A stretch of 64,000 nucleotides of DNA from Piromyces finnis (GCA_002104945.1 MCFH01000062.1:124001-188000), one strand, 5' to 3'. Positions 43,599 to 54,622 are shown, counted from the first letter of the stretch. Notes: generated from the letters alone by a model not told the origin. Made by a program: numbers and translations.

Positions 43599-46500
43599 TT
43601 ATTCCAGTTCTGGATTTCTCTTTGTGTAAGGTTCCAATTGTGAGATATGAAATACCGGATGAATATGTAGGTTTTCAGGTAATTCAAGCCGGTAATTCAT
43701 TCTATTTCTCTCCTCGACGATTTTAAAAGGACCAAGATATTGAGATGAAAGTTTTTTAGCGGGTTCGTTGGTAAAGTAGTATCTTTTCAACCATACTAGA
43801 TCATCAACTTTAAATTTTGGCCCACTCAATTTCCTGTAATCACCGTATTTTTTAAAATCTTCTTTTGCCTTATTTAAGTGTTGTTGTAGAGCATTGAAAT
43901 GAGACGACCAGTCTCTAGTGAGATTCGAAGCATTGTCCTTGAGTAACGATGGAGGTGATTCAATAACAAAATTTGGGTGAAACCCATAATTGGCAAAAAA
44001 CGGTGATATGCCTAAGGATTTGTGAAGTGAGTTATTGTACGCAAGTTCACAGAGAGGTAGATAGAAACACCAATCACTTTGAGCAGAGGAGCAGTAGCAT
44101 CTAAGATATTGTTCTATGACCGAATTTATCCTTTCAATCTGGCCATTTGACTGTTGGTGATGGGCTGTGGCTAATCTTGGTTTTATATGTAGAGATGAAC
44201 ATAAAGATGTCCAAAATTCTGAGGAAAATTGGGAACCGTGATCAGAAATGATCATGTTCGGAAATCCATGGTAACGGAACACATTAAGTAAAAGGAGTTT
44301 GGCAGTAAGGTCGGCAGAAGGGACATCAGCACAAGGCACTAAGTGAACCATTTTTGTTAAATGGTCAGCAGTTACCATGATACATGTGCAATTTTGCGAA
44401 CTAGGTAGATAGACAATAAAATCTACACCAATAACTTCCCAAGGTTTATTTGGAATGGGCAGTGGCAGGATTTTCCCATACGGTTTGTGCCTGCGGGTCT
44501 TACATCTACAACATATATCGCATGAAAGGACATAATTTATAACGTCCTTTTTCAAATTTGGCCACCAATAGTAACGTTTAATTTTTTCTATGGTCTTATC
44601 AATCCCTTGATGGCCATTAATTGGTGAATCATGGAATGACTTAAGTATTTTTGCCTTGAGAGGTGAGGGAACGATAATACGATTTTGAAAATGGAGCACA
44701 CCATTGATGACGGTGAAAAGAGAACTTTTGACCTTGCCAGAGTTGTCTTTAATTTTTTGAAAAGTTTCCTTGCAAAATTTATCTGTTTTTTGGAATTGAA
44801 TTAAATGACTAATGTTATCATCTGTAGTACAGCAAAACACATCATCTTCAATTATTCTATGGCAGTCGTTATCATGCTTTATCTTGTAGTCTGATCTCCT
44901 TGATAAGGAGTCAGGTTTTCCACCCCTGGAACCAGGTCTATAAGAGATTCTATAGTCAAATCTTGATAGAAACATGCTCCAGCGGATTTGTCTTTGACTT
45001 AATAGTTGTGGTTTTTTGAAGTATAAAAGGTTTCTATGATCAGTAATAACTTGGACAGGAAATTTAGCACCCTCTAAGTGGTGCCTCCATGTATCGAACG
45101 CGGTAATAATGGCAAGGAGTTCCTTGTCATATATGGTGTAGTTACACTCAGCGTTATTTAATGAACGAGAATAAAATGCAATGGGGTGTAAGAGATTATC
45201 ATTATTACTTACCTGTGAAAGGATACATCCTATTGCAAAATCACTGGCGTCTGTTTCTACCACAAATTCCTTCTCTGGATCAGGAAAAATGAGTATTTCA
45301 TTAGTTAAAAAGGATTCTTTGAGCTTTGAAAAAGCAGTAGCAGCGATATTATCCCAATTAAACACAGAATTTTTTCTCAAGAGTTTGCGAAGTGGGTCCA
45401 TTTTTTCAGCAAAATTTTTTATAAACCTTCTGTAGAAATTACAGAGTCCTAGAAAGCTTTGAAGTTCTTTAATGTTTTTTGGTGTAGGCCATTCTAATAT
45501 AGATTTCACTTTGTTTTTATCCATTAGGAGTCCATTAGTAGAGACAGTAAAGCCTAAAAAGGTGGTTTCCTTTACGTGAAAATCGCACTTTTCTAATTTT
45601 ACATATAACCCATTATCGATTAAGGCTTTAAGAATTGTTCGAACATGACTAACATGATCCTTAAGGTTAGGAGAATATATTATAATGTCGTCCAAGTACA
45701 CCTGGGCAAATGAACCTAAAACTTCCGCGAGAACATCTTGTATGAATCTTTGAAAAACGGATGGTGCATTACGAAGACCAAAGGGCATCACAAGATATTC
45801 GTAATGACCGATAGGAGTTCTAAAAGCCGTGAGATATTCATGGCCTTCTTTAATACGTACAAGGTTGTACGCAGATCTTAAATCCAATCTGGTAAATATT
45901 GAAGCGCCTTTGAAAGATTCAATCATATCGTTTATTCTAGGAATAGGGTAACTGTTTCTAACTGTAATTGCGTTTAGTCGACGATAATCGACACATAAAC
46001 GAAGGCTTCCATCATGTTTCTTTACAAAAAGTACAGGAGCTCCGGCTGGTGACTTCGACTTCCGAATAAAGCCTTTGTTCAAATTCTCATTGACATATTC
46101 TCTTAAAGTTTTTTGTTCATCGATCGTAAGAGAATATATCGGACCAAAATATAACTGTCCACCTGGAATTAAGTCTATGGACATATCGTAGTCCCTATGA
46201 GGGGGGAGTACGTCGGCCTTTTGCTTCTGAAACACTGTCGTCAAGTCATAATAATATTTTTTTAGGATTTGAATATTATTATTTTCAGCATTATCTTGAA
46301 AGCTGTCTAATTCTAAGATAGTAGCACAAACATCCTGGTCGTACAGTTCGTTTTCAGAGATTGAATCCGGGATAATTGAGTCATTATTCAAACTATTTAC
46401 CATAGGAGCGGAGATTTCATCAGAATGGTATACAAACTTATTGCCTTTTGCTGAAGGACAGTGTTTACCGCAGTACTTCTCCAAAAAGTATATTTTGTTA

Positions 46501-47645
46501 GTCTTATAATTTAAGAAAGGATTATGAATGGAAAGCCAATCACGTCCAAGTATTCCTGAGATTCCCTGAAGAAGCAAGTTCCCGATGCAGAATTCATATT
46601 TTTCTTCATGATCCATAATTCTTAATCTTAATGGTTTGGTTGCCTGCTTAATAATCATACTCTTACCATTGGGTAAATGTATATTGATTGGGGATGTCAA
46701 CCCTACAGTAGGAATTTTATTTGCATTCGCGAAGGTTTTGCAAATAAAACTTCTAGCAGACCCTGAGTCAATAAGAAAGTTTATTTTTAAGTTTTTAGTT
46801 CCTAAGTTCAAAAAACACATAGTAGTTATTGTGTTCTGTTTATCAGGAGTGTAATTAGTAGTAGCAGAAAGAATACTATGTTTTGCTTTACTCTTTTTAT
46901 GTCTATGAAATGGGTTTCCATTTTCTGTTTTGTTTAATTCAGCTTTCTTTCTTCCAAATGATTTGCTGCCTTTCTTTTGCATTTCGGTATGTTTGTTTCT
47001 AATGCAATTTTCCAAAAAACATTTTTTGTCAAGGTTAATTATAATATTTGTAGCTTCAAATAAACTATTTGGCTTATCCATTTTATCGTATTCCTCACGT
47101 ACTCGATCAACGAGTCCTTTACCAATGATGTCAATAAAAACGTCATCTGGCCAACCGATTCTACTTGCCAACCTTCGAAATTCAATGGTATATTCAGTAA
47201 CTTTCCCAAGTTGAAGCTGCTTTAGGTTCCATAACTTATTTATAAGCATATATTTTTGCTTACGTTCGTCTCCGGTATCGAAGTTATTAAGGAGTAGTTT
47301 TTTAAATTCATTAAAACTGAGAGTCCTAAGCGTTCCATCGATCAAAAGGGATAAACCCCACTTTCTAGCAATTCCATTAAGTTTATTTATAACAAACGCA
47401 TTTTTTTCTTCGTCGCTAGTAAATGATTTAGGATGATCCTTAAAGAATTCTTCGCTTTGGATTAATGTCTCTAGGACATTCTCTCTAGTGTTAGCTTCCT
47501 TTTCCTTCGATAATACACCGTTCGGAGAGAAGAAAGTGGGGATGAATTCCGTCATGGCTTCGATTAATTTAGAAGTCACAGTGCTCTTAGGGAATTCATC
47601 AGCATTAACTTCAACAGAGTCCTTATCAATACCATTGAGTTCCAT
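43599..47645 (-). CDS. Element F2 Gag-Pol polyprotein, intact, no CCHC and no chromodomain
   Basis: An uninterrupted 1348-residue frame (ATG at 47645, TAA at 43599-43601). It follows F1 domain for domain with similarity along its whole length: Gag without a zinc knuckle; protease DSGSARSFI; RT with GFIRKSKSPAGAPVLFVK and YLDDIIIYS; RNase H FVVETDASDFAIG and TDHRNLLYF; integrase finger (HDSP...GHQG, CDICC); DDE core VDFIVYLP, SDHGSQFSS and Glu in NSVIEQYLRC; and a GPF end with HPVFHISQLEPY. It stops soon after, again with no chromodomain. The same HHQQSNGQ variant is present, so these are family traits, not accidents of one copy. Differences from F1 are spread throughout, so the two are related subfamilies and not copies of one insertion. 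Confidence 0.95.
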   Translation of the reverse strand: MELNGIDKDSVEVNADEFPKSTVTSKLIEAMTEFIPTFFSPNGVLSKEKEANTRENVLETLIQSEEFFKDHPKSFTSDEEKNAFVINKLNGIARKWGLSLLIDGTLRTLSFNEFKKLLLNNFDTGDERKQKYMLINKLWNLKQLQLGKVTEYTIEFRRLASRIGWPDDVFIDIIGKGLVDRVREEYDKMDKPNSLFEATNIIINLDKKCFLENCIRNKHTEMQKKGSKSFGRKKAELNKTENGNPFHRHKKSKAKHSILSATTNYTPDKQNTITTMCFLNLGTKNLKINFLIDSGSARSFICKTFANANKIPTVGLTSPINIHLPNGKSMIIKQATKPLRLRIMDHEEKYEFCIGNLLLQGISGILGRDWLSIHNPFLNYKTNKIYFLEKYCGKHCPSAKGNKFVYHSDEISAPMVNSLNNDSIIPDSISENELYDQDVCATILELDSFQDNAENNNIQILKKYYYDLTTVFQKQKADVLPPHRDYDMSIDLIPGGQLYFGPIYSLTIDEQKTLREYVNENLNKGFIRKSKSPAGAPVLFVKKHDGSLRLCVDYRRLNAITVRNSYPIPRINDMIESFKGASIFTRLDLRSAYNLVRIKEGHEYLTAFRTPIGHYEYLVMPFGLRNAPSVFQRFIQDVLAEVLGSFAQVYLDDIIIYSPNLKDHVSHVRTILKALIDNGLYVKLEKCDFHVKETTFLGFTVSTNGLLMDKNKVKSILEWPTPKNIKELQSFLGLCNFYRRFIKNFAEKMDPLRKLLRKNSVFNWDNIAATAFSKLKESFLTNEILIFPDPEKEFVVETDASDFAIGCILSQVSNNDNLLHPIAFYSRSLNNAECNYTIYDKELLAIITAFDTWRHHLEGAKFPVQVITDHRNLLYFKKPQLLSQRQIRWSMFLSRFDYRISYRPGSRGGKPDSLSRRSDYKIKHDNDCHRIIEDDVFCCTTDDNISHLIQFQKTDKFCKETFQKIKDNSGKVKSSLFTVINGVLHFQNRIIVPSPLKAKILKSFHDSPINGHQGIDKTIEKIKRYYWWPNLKKDVINYVLSCDICCRCKTRRHKPYGKILPLPIPNKPWEVIGVDFIVYLPSSQNCTCIMVTADHLTKMVHLVPCADVPSADLTAKLLLLNVFRYHGFPNMIISDHGSQFSSEFWTSLCSSLHIKPRLATAHHQQSNGQIERINSVIEQYLRCYCSSAQSDWCFYLPLCELAYNNSLHKSLGISPFFANYGFHPNFVIESPPSLLKDNASNLTRDWSSHFNALQQHLNKAKEDFKKYGDYRKLSGPKFKVDDLVWLKRYYFTNEPAKKLSSQYLGPFKIVEERNRMNYRLELPENLHIHPVFHISQLEPYTKRNPELE

Positions 47646-47947
47646 TATATTTAAATATAATTGTTATATAATATATATCACTAAAAAAAAAATTTTTTTA
47701 TTAATAAAATTTATATTATATATTTGAATACTTGTATATTTAAAATCACTATTATAAGAAAATAAACTATATGTCTTTTAATATTATCACTATATTTAAT
47801 TATTATTATTATTTGTCTTAAAATTTAAATTTTTTTTTTTTTTTTTTTTTTTTAACTAATTAATTGGAAATTTAATTTTTTTTTTTAAACTATTTAATTG
47901 GCAATTTAATTTTTTTTTTTTTTTTAAAACTATTTAATTGGTAATTT

Positions 47948-47984
<37 letters not shown>

Positions 47985-48050
47985 TATTTAATTGGTAATT
48001 TAATTTTTTTTTTAATCTAATTGGCTACTTAAAATTTATCTATCTACAGT
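47646..48050 (-). repeat. Element F2 leader with A-tract tandem repeats
   Basis: In the transcript sense the leader holds four to five imperfect copies of a unit with ACCAATTAAATAGTT followed by an A tract of 10-30 bases (about 47826-48014). Unit length varies with the A tract. It is similar in plan to the F1 leader (ACCAAT plus A tracts) but not in sequence. Confidence 0.75.
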
Positions 48051-48061
48051 AGAGTTATTAT
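48051..48061 (-). promoter_or_regulatory. Element F2 primer-binding site, self-primed type
   Basis: On the minus strand ATAATAACTCT follows the LTR end and is the exact reverse complement of AGAGTTATTAT in the LTR (48299-48309). TATAAATA lies at 48340-48347, 38 bp upstream in the transcript sense. Confidence 0.75.
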
Positions 48062-48892
48062 TGTAATAATTATTATATATTTAATAATAATTATTATCTA
48101 CAATATAATAATACAAATCGTAATATGTATTATTAAATTGAGAAGTTTCTTAATAGTAAATAAAAATGAATACTTATCTTAAAGAGTTTATTATAAGTGA
48201 ATTATAATAACAAACACAAAATATTAAGACTATCTTTAATGTAAATATTTTTTATGAATATAGTTTTTGAAAGGGTTATTTATTATAATTGTCTTAAAAT
48301 AATAACTCTGGATTCTTTAGTGGAATTCCAGAGTCCTTATATTTATAATTTTTTGATAATTTAAAGTTTAATAAAGAATTTCTAATCTTAACAAATAATC
48401 TTTTTAGGAAAAGACTAGAAGAAAAACCTAAAAAGATATTCGATTGATAACTAATATATCAATCATCGTAATATTAAGTAAAACCGATTAAAATTCGGAA
48501 AAACCTTAATATCCGATTGTCCTAATATGTATTTATATTTTCTAATTGTTTCTATAAGTTATTTCAAGATACGATACATAAATATAAAATACAAACGTAA
48601 AATAAAATATATAATGTTTCTTATAAAATGTAATACAAAAATTATTAATTAAAAAATAAATGAATGTTTACTATTATTTTAAATATATTACTAAATTAAA
48701 TAAATAAATAATTAATATAGTAATTAAATAAATTTTAAATTAAGTAAATGAATAATTAATATCAATATAGATAAATGTTTATAGTAATTTAAATGAATGT
48801 ATGCTAATAGTTTAAATAAATAATTAATTTAATAATTAAAAAATAATTAAATAAGAATTAATTTATACAAAAAATAATTATTAATTCTTACA
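48062..48892 (-). repeat. Element F2 5' LTR
   Basis: 831 bp with TG...CA ends, next to the TAAAC target duplication. It carries the promoter box and self-primer listed with the primer-binding site. Confidence 0.92.
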
Positions 48893-48897
48893 TAAAC

Positions 48898-48946
48898 AGA
48901 TTCGTTACACATAGCTTCTTTGTACTTAGTTGGAGCATCAGTAAAT
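48898..48946 (-). pseudogene. Ty1/copia RT fragment (upstream part)
   Basis: On the minus strand this reads TDAPTKYKEAMCNES, the conserved start of copia reverse transcriptase (P..YKEAM), which is missing at 36110. It is cut from its downstream part by F1/F2 and SINE S4, and from its upstream part by solo LTR G1. Confidence 0.75.
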
Positions 48947-49940
48947 TGTGAAGATATTAACTGAATTTAAAACAAATTCAGATAATATCTATAATTAATT
49001 AAACATAATAATTAGAATTAAATAATCCCAATAATTATTTTAAAACACCTTTAAAAGTCACCTTTTTAAATTCTGATTCAGTGAAAGGGTTATGATTTCA
49101 AAAATTTAATATCAATACACTATAACCCTTAACTAAAACTAAACAAACACGAAACAAGGCATAACTCGCCAAAAACGAGCGCTACGGTAAGTGCTACGGC
49201 TGTGAAACCAAGTTTATTAGAAAGCTTAAGGAAAAGGCTACATTTTGGTACAATCGCGGTCCTTCTAACAGGTCATTTAAGGAAGATATGATCATTCGAA
49301 GATTTTAATAAGTAAATTAAAATTAATATGATATCAAGTATGGATCATAGACATTTCTTATGACTTGACGAAAATTAAAAAGATATCAATAGAAATTCTA
49401 ATTATATTAATTTAATTAATGATAGTGACTGTTACTAAAAATAGAACTAAACCATTTAGGTGTAACAGTTAACATTTATAAATTAAATAATTTTAATTAT
49501 TATAAAATAGGTTAATGGATCAAGTGTTTAAATGATTAATCATATGTTTATTTTATTTTATGTCATGACAAAACAAACAAACAAACAAACAAACAATCTT
49601 ATTATATTATTAACATATTACATGTAATACTTTATTTTTATCAATTTAATAATCTGAACAAAGAATATAAAATAGAATGAATTGAATTTGATTTTAATTC
49701 TTTGTAAAGATTATAGTTATAATCTTAATTATATAGTTATTAAATATATTATCATTTATATTATTATTACTAAATAAATAAAATTTTATAAAAGGTTATT
49801 CTAAAGAATAAATATTAATTTTTCATTTGGAAGTTTTAAAGTGTTATTTTATATTTAAATTTAATTTCTTAAAAAACATATTTACTATATAATTAATAAC
49901 ATTCTGACCTGGCCGCATAACCAAATCCCAAAACTTAACA
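48947..49940 (-). mobile_element. LTR G1: solo LTR with TAAAT target duplication
   Basis: 994 bp; minus-strand ends TGTTAAG...CTTCACA. It is flanked by TAAAT (48942-48946 and 49941-49945). It splits the copia coding sequence between FIATLF and TDAPTK. Closely similar to 50137-51130 and 51634-52765. It has a (CAAA)n-type run near 49570. Confidence 0.92.
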
Positions 49941-50007
49941 TAAATAAGGTAGCTATAAATTTATATTTGTGCTTCTTAGAAGTACCAGAATTATACAAAG
50001 AGGTAGA
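49941..50007 (-). pseudogene. Ty1/copia RT fragment (most upstream part seen)
   Basis: On the minus strand this reads STSLYNSGTSKKHKYKFIATLF, the linker before copia RT, continuing in frame into 48946. It is cut at 50008 by an inverted LTR fragment of family C type. Everything further upstream (gag, protease, integrase) is missing from the window. Confidence 0.7.
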
Positions 50008-50136
50008 TGTAATGTTGAACTCTGGAAGAATAGATTAGGATATCTATTCTATTACAATAACACTAAAATTTAAAATAAGAAAAAAAATTGTTTTTATAAA
50101 AATATCTTTTATTATAATTGTAACGATGATAAATAA
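50008..50136 (-). mobile_element. LTR fragment C' (family C-like, 3' end, minus strand)
   Basis: On the minus strand it matches the last ~130 bp of the C LTR (ATAATAAAAGATATTTTT, then GTTATTGTAATAGAATAGAT, then a TTACA end). It is cut by LTR G2; the rest was not found on the other side of G2. Confidence 0.75.
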
Positions 50137-51130
50137 TGTTAAGTTTTTGGATTTGGTTATGCGGCCAGGTCAGAATGTTATCAATTATATAGTAAATATG
50201 TTTTAAGAAATTAAATTTAAATATAAAATAACCCTTTAAACTTCCAAATGAAAAATTAATATTTATTCTTTAGAATAACCTTTTATAAAATTTTATTTAT
50301 TTAGTAATAATAATATAAATGATAATATATTTAATAACTATATAATTAAGATTATAACTATAATCTTTACAAAGAATTAAAATCAAATTCAATTCATTCT
50401 ATTTTATATTCTTTGTTCAGATTATTAAATTGATAAAAATAAAGTATTACATGTAATATGTTAATAATATAATAAGATTGTTTGTTTGTTTGTTTGTTTG
50501 TTTTGTCATGACATAAAATAAAATAAACATATGATTAATCATTTAAACACTTGATCCATTAACCTATTTTATAATAATTAAAATTATTTAATTTATAAAT
50601 GTTAACTGTTACACCTAAATGGTTTAGTTCTATTTTTAGTAACAGTCACTATCATTAATTAAATTAATATAATTAGAATTTCTATTGATATCTTTTTAAT
50701 TTTCGTCAAGTCATAAGAAATGTCTATGATCCATACTTGATATCATATTAATTTTAATTTACTTATTAAAATCTTCGAATGATCATATCTTCCTTAAATG
50801 ACCTGTTAGAAGGACCGCGATTGTACCAAAATGTAGCCTTTTCCTTAAGCTTTCTAATAAACTTGGTTTCACAGCCGTAGCACTTACAACCGTAGTGCTC
50901 GTTTTTGGCGAGTTATGCGTAGTTTCGTATTTGTTTATTTTTGGCTAAGGGTTATAGTGTATTGATATTAAATTTTTTGAAATCATAACCCTTTCACTGA
51001 ACCAAAATTTAAAAGGTGACTTTTAAAGGTGTTTTAAAATAATTATTGGGATTATTTAATTCTAATTATTATGTTTAATTAATTATAGATATTATCTGAA
51101 TTTGTTTTAAATCCAGTTAATATCTTCACA
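50137..51130 (+). mobile_element. LTR G2: solo LTR, plus strand, no target duplication
   Basis: 994 bp, TGTTAAG...CTTCACA, flanked by AATAA and CACTT, which do not match. It forms a near-perfect inverted pair with G1, 196 bp apart. The missing duplication suggests a recombined junction. Confidence 0.88.
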
Positions 51131-51187
51131 CACTTTCTATATTCATTTATAGAATTAAGATAATATTTTTCTTCGTATCACAAATAC
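51131..51187. other. Short unassigned spacer between LTRs G2 and A3
   Basis: 57 bp. The minus strand could encode YEEKYYLNSINEYRK, perhaps more element coding DNA, but it is too short to assign. Confidence 0.3.
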
Positions 51188-51633
51188 TGTAAAAGGTGTT
51201 TATATATATTAGTTAATAGGTTAAATATAACAAGTTAATTAAGTTAGTTATTACCTCTCTATACGAGTTAATAACTAAATAAAGTTTTATAAAAAATAAT
51301 AAAAGAACTAAAATAAATATTATAACACAAAAATAAATATAACACAAATAAATATTAATATGAGATATTATTTACTTAAATAATTATTATAATTATTATC
51401 TTTTATTTATTAGTTATAATTATATACATTAATTATTATTATAGCTATTAATTTACTTTAATACTAACGCTAAAGTATTTAACGTTAGTTTTAACTATAC
51501 TATTTAACTATATTAGTTTATTTTCTTTACCACTTGATTGGGTAAAGCAAATAAACTTCCTATTTAATTAATAACCATTAATATATGGTTATACATATAT
51601 CTGGCCAATAAATGGTGACCAGAATATATGGTT
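51188..51633 (-). mobile_element. LTR A3: family A LTR, minus strand, cut by G3
   Basis: A reverse-complement copy of LTR A1/A2. It lacks about the first 45 bp of the LTR (the terminal hairpin), where LTR G3 begins. Its other terminus is intact (TGTAAAAGG on the plus strand). Confidence 0.9.
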
Positions 51634-52765
51634 TGTTAAGTTTTTGGGTTTGGTTATGCGGCCAGGTCAGAATGTTATTAATTATATAGTAAAAATGTTT
51701 TTTAAGAAATTAAATTTAATTATAAAATAACACCTTAAACTCCCAAATGAAAAATGAAAAATTTATATTTACTTTAAAATAACTTTTTATAAATTTTTTA
51801 TTTATTTAATAATAATAATATAAATGATATTATAAGTAACTATATAATTAAGATTATAACTATAATCTTTACAAAGAATTAAAATCGAATTCAATTCATT
51901 CTCTTTTATATTCTTTGTTCAGATTATTAAATTGATATTAATAAGAATAAAGTATTACATGTAATATATTAGTAATATAATTAAATAAGTAATAAGATTG
52001 TTTGTTTGTTGGTTTGTTTGTCATGACATAAAATAAAATAAACATATGATTAATCATTTAAACAGTTGATCCTAATTAGTAATTATAAAAACTATTCAAT
52101 TAATAATTCATCATTATTAATTGATATTACCATAACATATTTGTTATAATTAAATAATTATTATTTTCAAAATTATTTCTAATAAAACTTGCCGTTAACC
52201 TATTTTATAATAATTAAGATTATTTAATTTATAGGTGTTAACTGTTGCACCTAAATGGTCTAGTTCTATTTTTAGTAACAATCGTTATCATTAATTAAAT
52301 TAATATAACTAAAATTCCTATTGATATATTTTTAATTTCATCAAGTCATAAGAAATATTTATGATCCATACTTGATATCATATTGATTTTAATTTACCTA
52401 ATAAAATCTTTAAATGATCATAACTTCCTTAAATGATCAGTTAGAAGGACCGCGATTGTACCAAATTGTAGCTTTCTTCCTAAGCTTTCCAATAAACCTA
52501 GTTTCATCACCGTAGCACTTACAGCCGTAGCGATCGTTTTTTGGCGAGTTACACCTTATTTCGTACTTGCTTATTTTTGGTTAAGGGTTATAGTGTATTG
52601 ATATTAAATTTTTGAAATCATAACCCTTTCACTGAATCAAAATTTAAAAGGTGACTTTTAAAAGTGTTTTAAAATAGTTATTGAAATTATTTAGTTATAA
52701 TTATTATGTTTAATTAATTATAGATATTATCTGAATTTGTTTTAAATCCAGTTAATATCTTCACA
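51634..52765 (+). mobile_element. LTR G3: family G LTR with an internal insert
   Basis: 1132 bp with the same ends as G1 and G2. The extra length is mostly a block of about 122 bp at 52073-52194 that is absent from G1 and G2. Flanks TGGTT and TAATT do not match. Confidence 0.88.
52073..52194. other. 122 bp insert within LTR G3
   Basis: Lies between GATCC and TTAACC, where G1 and G2 read straight through. It is A/T-rich and has no clear terminal repeats or boxes. It could be a very short mobile element or a block lost from the other two copies. Confidence 0.6.
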
Positions 52766-52819
52766 TAATTCCATTCTTGTATACTCATTTGTTCTGGAAG
52801 TTTCGTTATATTGTAACGA

Positions 52820-53792
52820 TGTAAGAAATAATAATTATTTCAATCTAAATAATTAATATTTTTTATTAGTTTAATAATTTATTTATTTATTTAGTTACAT
52901 AATATTCTATACACTTAATTTATTTAGTTAAATAATAATTTATACACTTAATTTATTTATTTAATTTATTTAGTTAAATAATATTTTATGCACTTAATTT
53001 ATTTATTTAATTTATTTAGTTAAATAATATTTTATGCACTTAATTTATTTATTTAATTTATTTAGTTAAATAATATTTTATACACTTATTTTATTTATTT
53101 AATTTATTTAGTTAAATAATATTTTATGCACTTAATTTATTTATTTAATTTATTTAGTTAAATAATATTTTATACATTTGATTTTTAAATAATATTTATA
53201 TATAAGAATCCTGTAATTTAATTGTGTATTACTAATTAATTTACATATTATATCTAAACACGGATTTACTTTAGGAAATCGGTATTTTAAGGTTTTCCCG
53301 ATTATTATAATTGGTTTTACTTAAAATTTACACGATGACTAATATGATTAGAATATTGGTCGAAAACTTGTTTAGGTTTTTCTTCTAGTCTTTTCCTAAA
53401 CATTTAATTTGTTAAGATTAGAACCCATTTATTTAACCTTAATTTCTAATAAAAATATAAATAAGACACTCTTGAAATTCTTTAGAAATTCAAGAGTTAT
53501 TATTATAAGAAAAATTAATTATAATAAATAACAAATAATTCTATTTTAATAAAAAACATATTATTAAAACATAATTTTAATACATCTCACTCTTATCCTC
53601 CTTCCCATTTGTGTTTTTGTTGTTTATTATAAATCCTTATAATAAACTCGCTAAGTTCTAATCTTAATTCTATATTTAATTTTTTATTATTTTTTTCTTT
53701 CTATATACATATAATTTAATATTAAATTTTAATATTGAGTTATCAATAAGTAATTATATTGTACTATTTATTATATACATTACAATATAATT
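52820..53792 (+). mobile_element. Solo LTR H (left part), interrupted by element I
   Basis: Starts TGTAAGAAATAAT after AACGA (52815-52819). Its last bases ATTACTACA lie beyond element I, at 60230-60238, followed by the matching AACGA (60239-60243). It is related to the F LTRs (TTTTTCTTCTAGTCTTTTCC is shared). It has TATAAATA at 53456-53463 and the same self-primer AGAGTTATTAT at 53493-53503 as family F. Confidence 0.9.
52900..53175. repeat. 46 bp tandem repeat inside LTR H
   Basis: About six imperfect units of TTAATTTATTTATTTAATTT, then AGTTAAATAATATTTTATGC; successive units are 46 bp apart (52991, 53037, 53083, 53129). It lies in U3, upstream of the TATA box. Confidence 0.85.
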
Positions 53793-54622
53793 TGTAAAAT
53801 ATTGTATTAGTTAAATGTATTAGTTAAATAATGTATTTAATACGTATGTAGAACAATGTATAATGTATTGAATTAATGTACCGTAAATTTTACAAAAATT
53901 TACATCACAATACATTAACATAAATTTATGTAAATTTAATTTTATGATAAGATAAAGTTTTGATGATAAAATAAAATTTTAAAATTAAATAATTTTTAAC
54001 CAATAAATATTTGAGATAAGAAAAAATTTTTTTTATAAACTAAGCCTCAAAATTAGAAATAAATAAATTAAATATATGTTTGAAATATAATCAACCATAT
54101 AGTAAATAAATCAAAACTTTATTTTAAGTTTAGAAAATTCTTTAGTAAATAAATTGAATTTAAATAGTTTAATACAAATAATTTCTTTTAATAAATGTAT
54201 AAATGTAAACAATGTAAAATTATAATATTAAAACATGTATATTAGAATTTATTCAATTTATTTAAAAAGTATAAATAAAGAAAATTTCTCAACTATTGAA
54301 ACGATAGTTGGAAAATAGTAATTAATACAATTGTATCATTAGTATTAATAATATTAGATTATTAATAAAGCTTATAATAAAACATTTTTTATTTAATTGA
54401 AAACTGATTACCTAGCGAAGGCTCTGGTTAAATAACCTTCGTGGTAAAGTAATCAGCAGTTGTCATAGTTTAGAAGATAAAGTTATTATTTAAATAAATA
54501 AAAAAGTATTAAAAAATAAATTGGAATTTTTTCTTTCTTTTGTTTTGTATTGTTGTTTTGTTAGCACAGACCTAAATCCAATAATTTAATTTAAAGGTTA
54601 GATTTAAATTAAATATTTTACA
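53793..54622 (+). repeat. Element I 5' LTR
   Basis: TG...CA, 830 bp. TATAAATA is at 54270-54277 and the predicted mRNA start and self-primer AGTTGGAAAAT at 54306-54316. An extended hairpin (TAATGTATTG with CAATACATTA) lies about 80 bp from the start. Confidence 0.93.

Larger units (their letters stand above)
42744..48892 (-). mobile_element. Element F2: complete Ty3-type retrotransposon, 6.1 kb, minus strand
   Basis: 5' LTR 48062-48892, 3' LTR 42744-43573, flanked by TAAAC (42739-42743 and 48893-48897), so its insertion point is certain: the base right after F1. The two LTRs differ at only a few positions (for example GTTTAATAAAAAATTTC versus GTTTAATAAAGAATTTC), indicating a recent insertion. 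Confidence 0.93.

Noticed and set aside
45181-47727. Plus-strand frames of 72-94 codons opposite F2
   Set aside because: They lie antisense to an intact gag-pol and have no features of their own.
50137-52765. G2 and G3 as the two LTRs of one element
   Set aside because: Only a spacer and LTR A3 lie between them, outer flanks (AATAA and TAATT) do not match, and no gag or pol is present.
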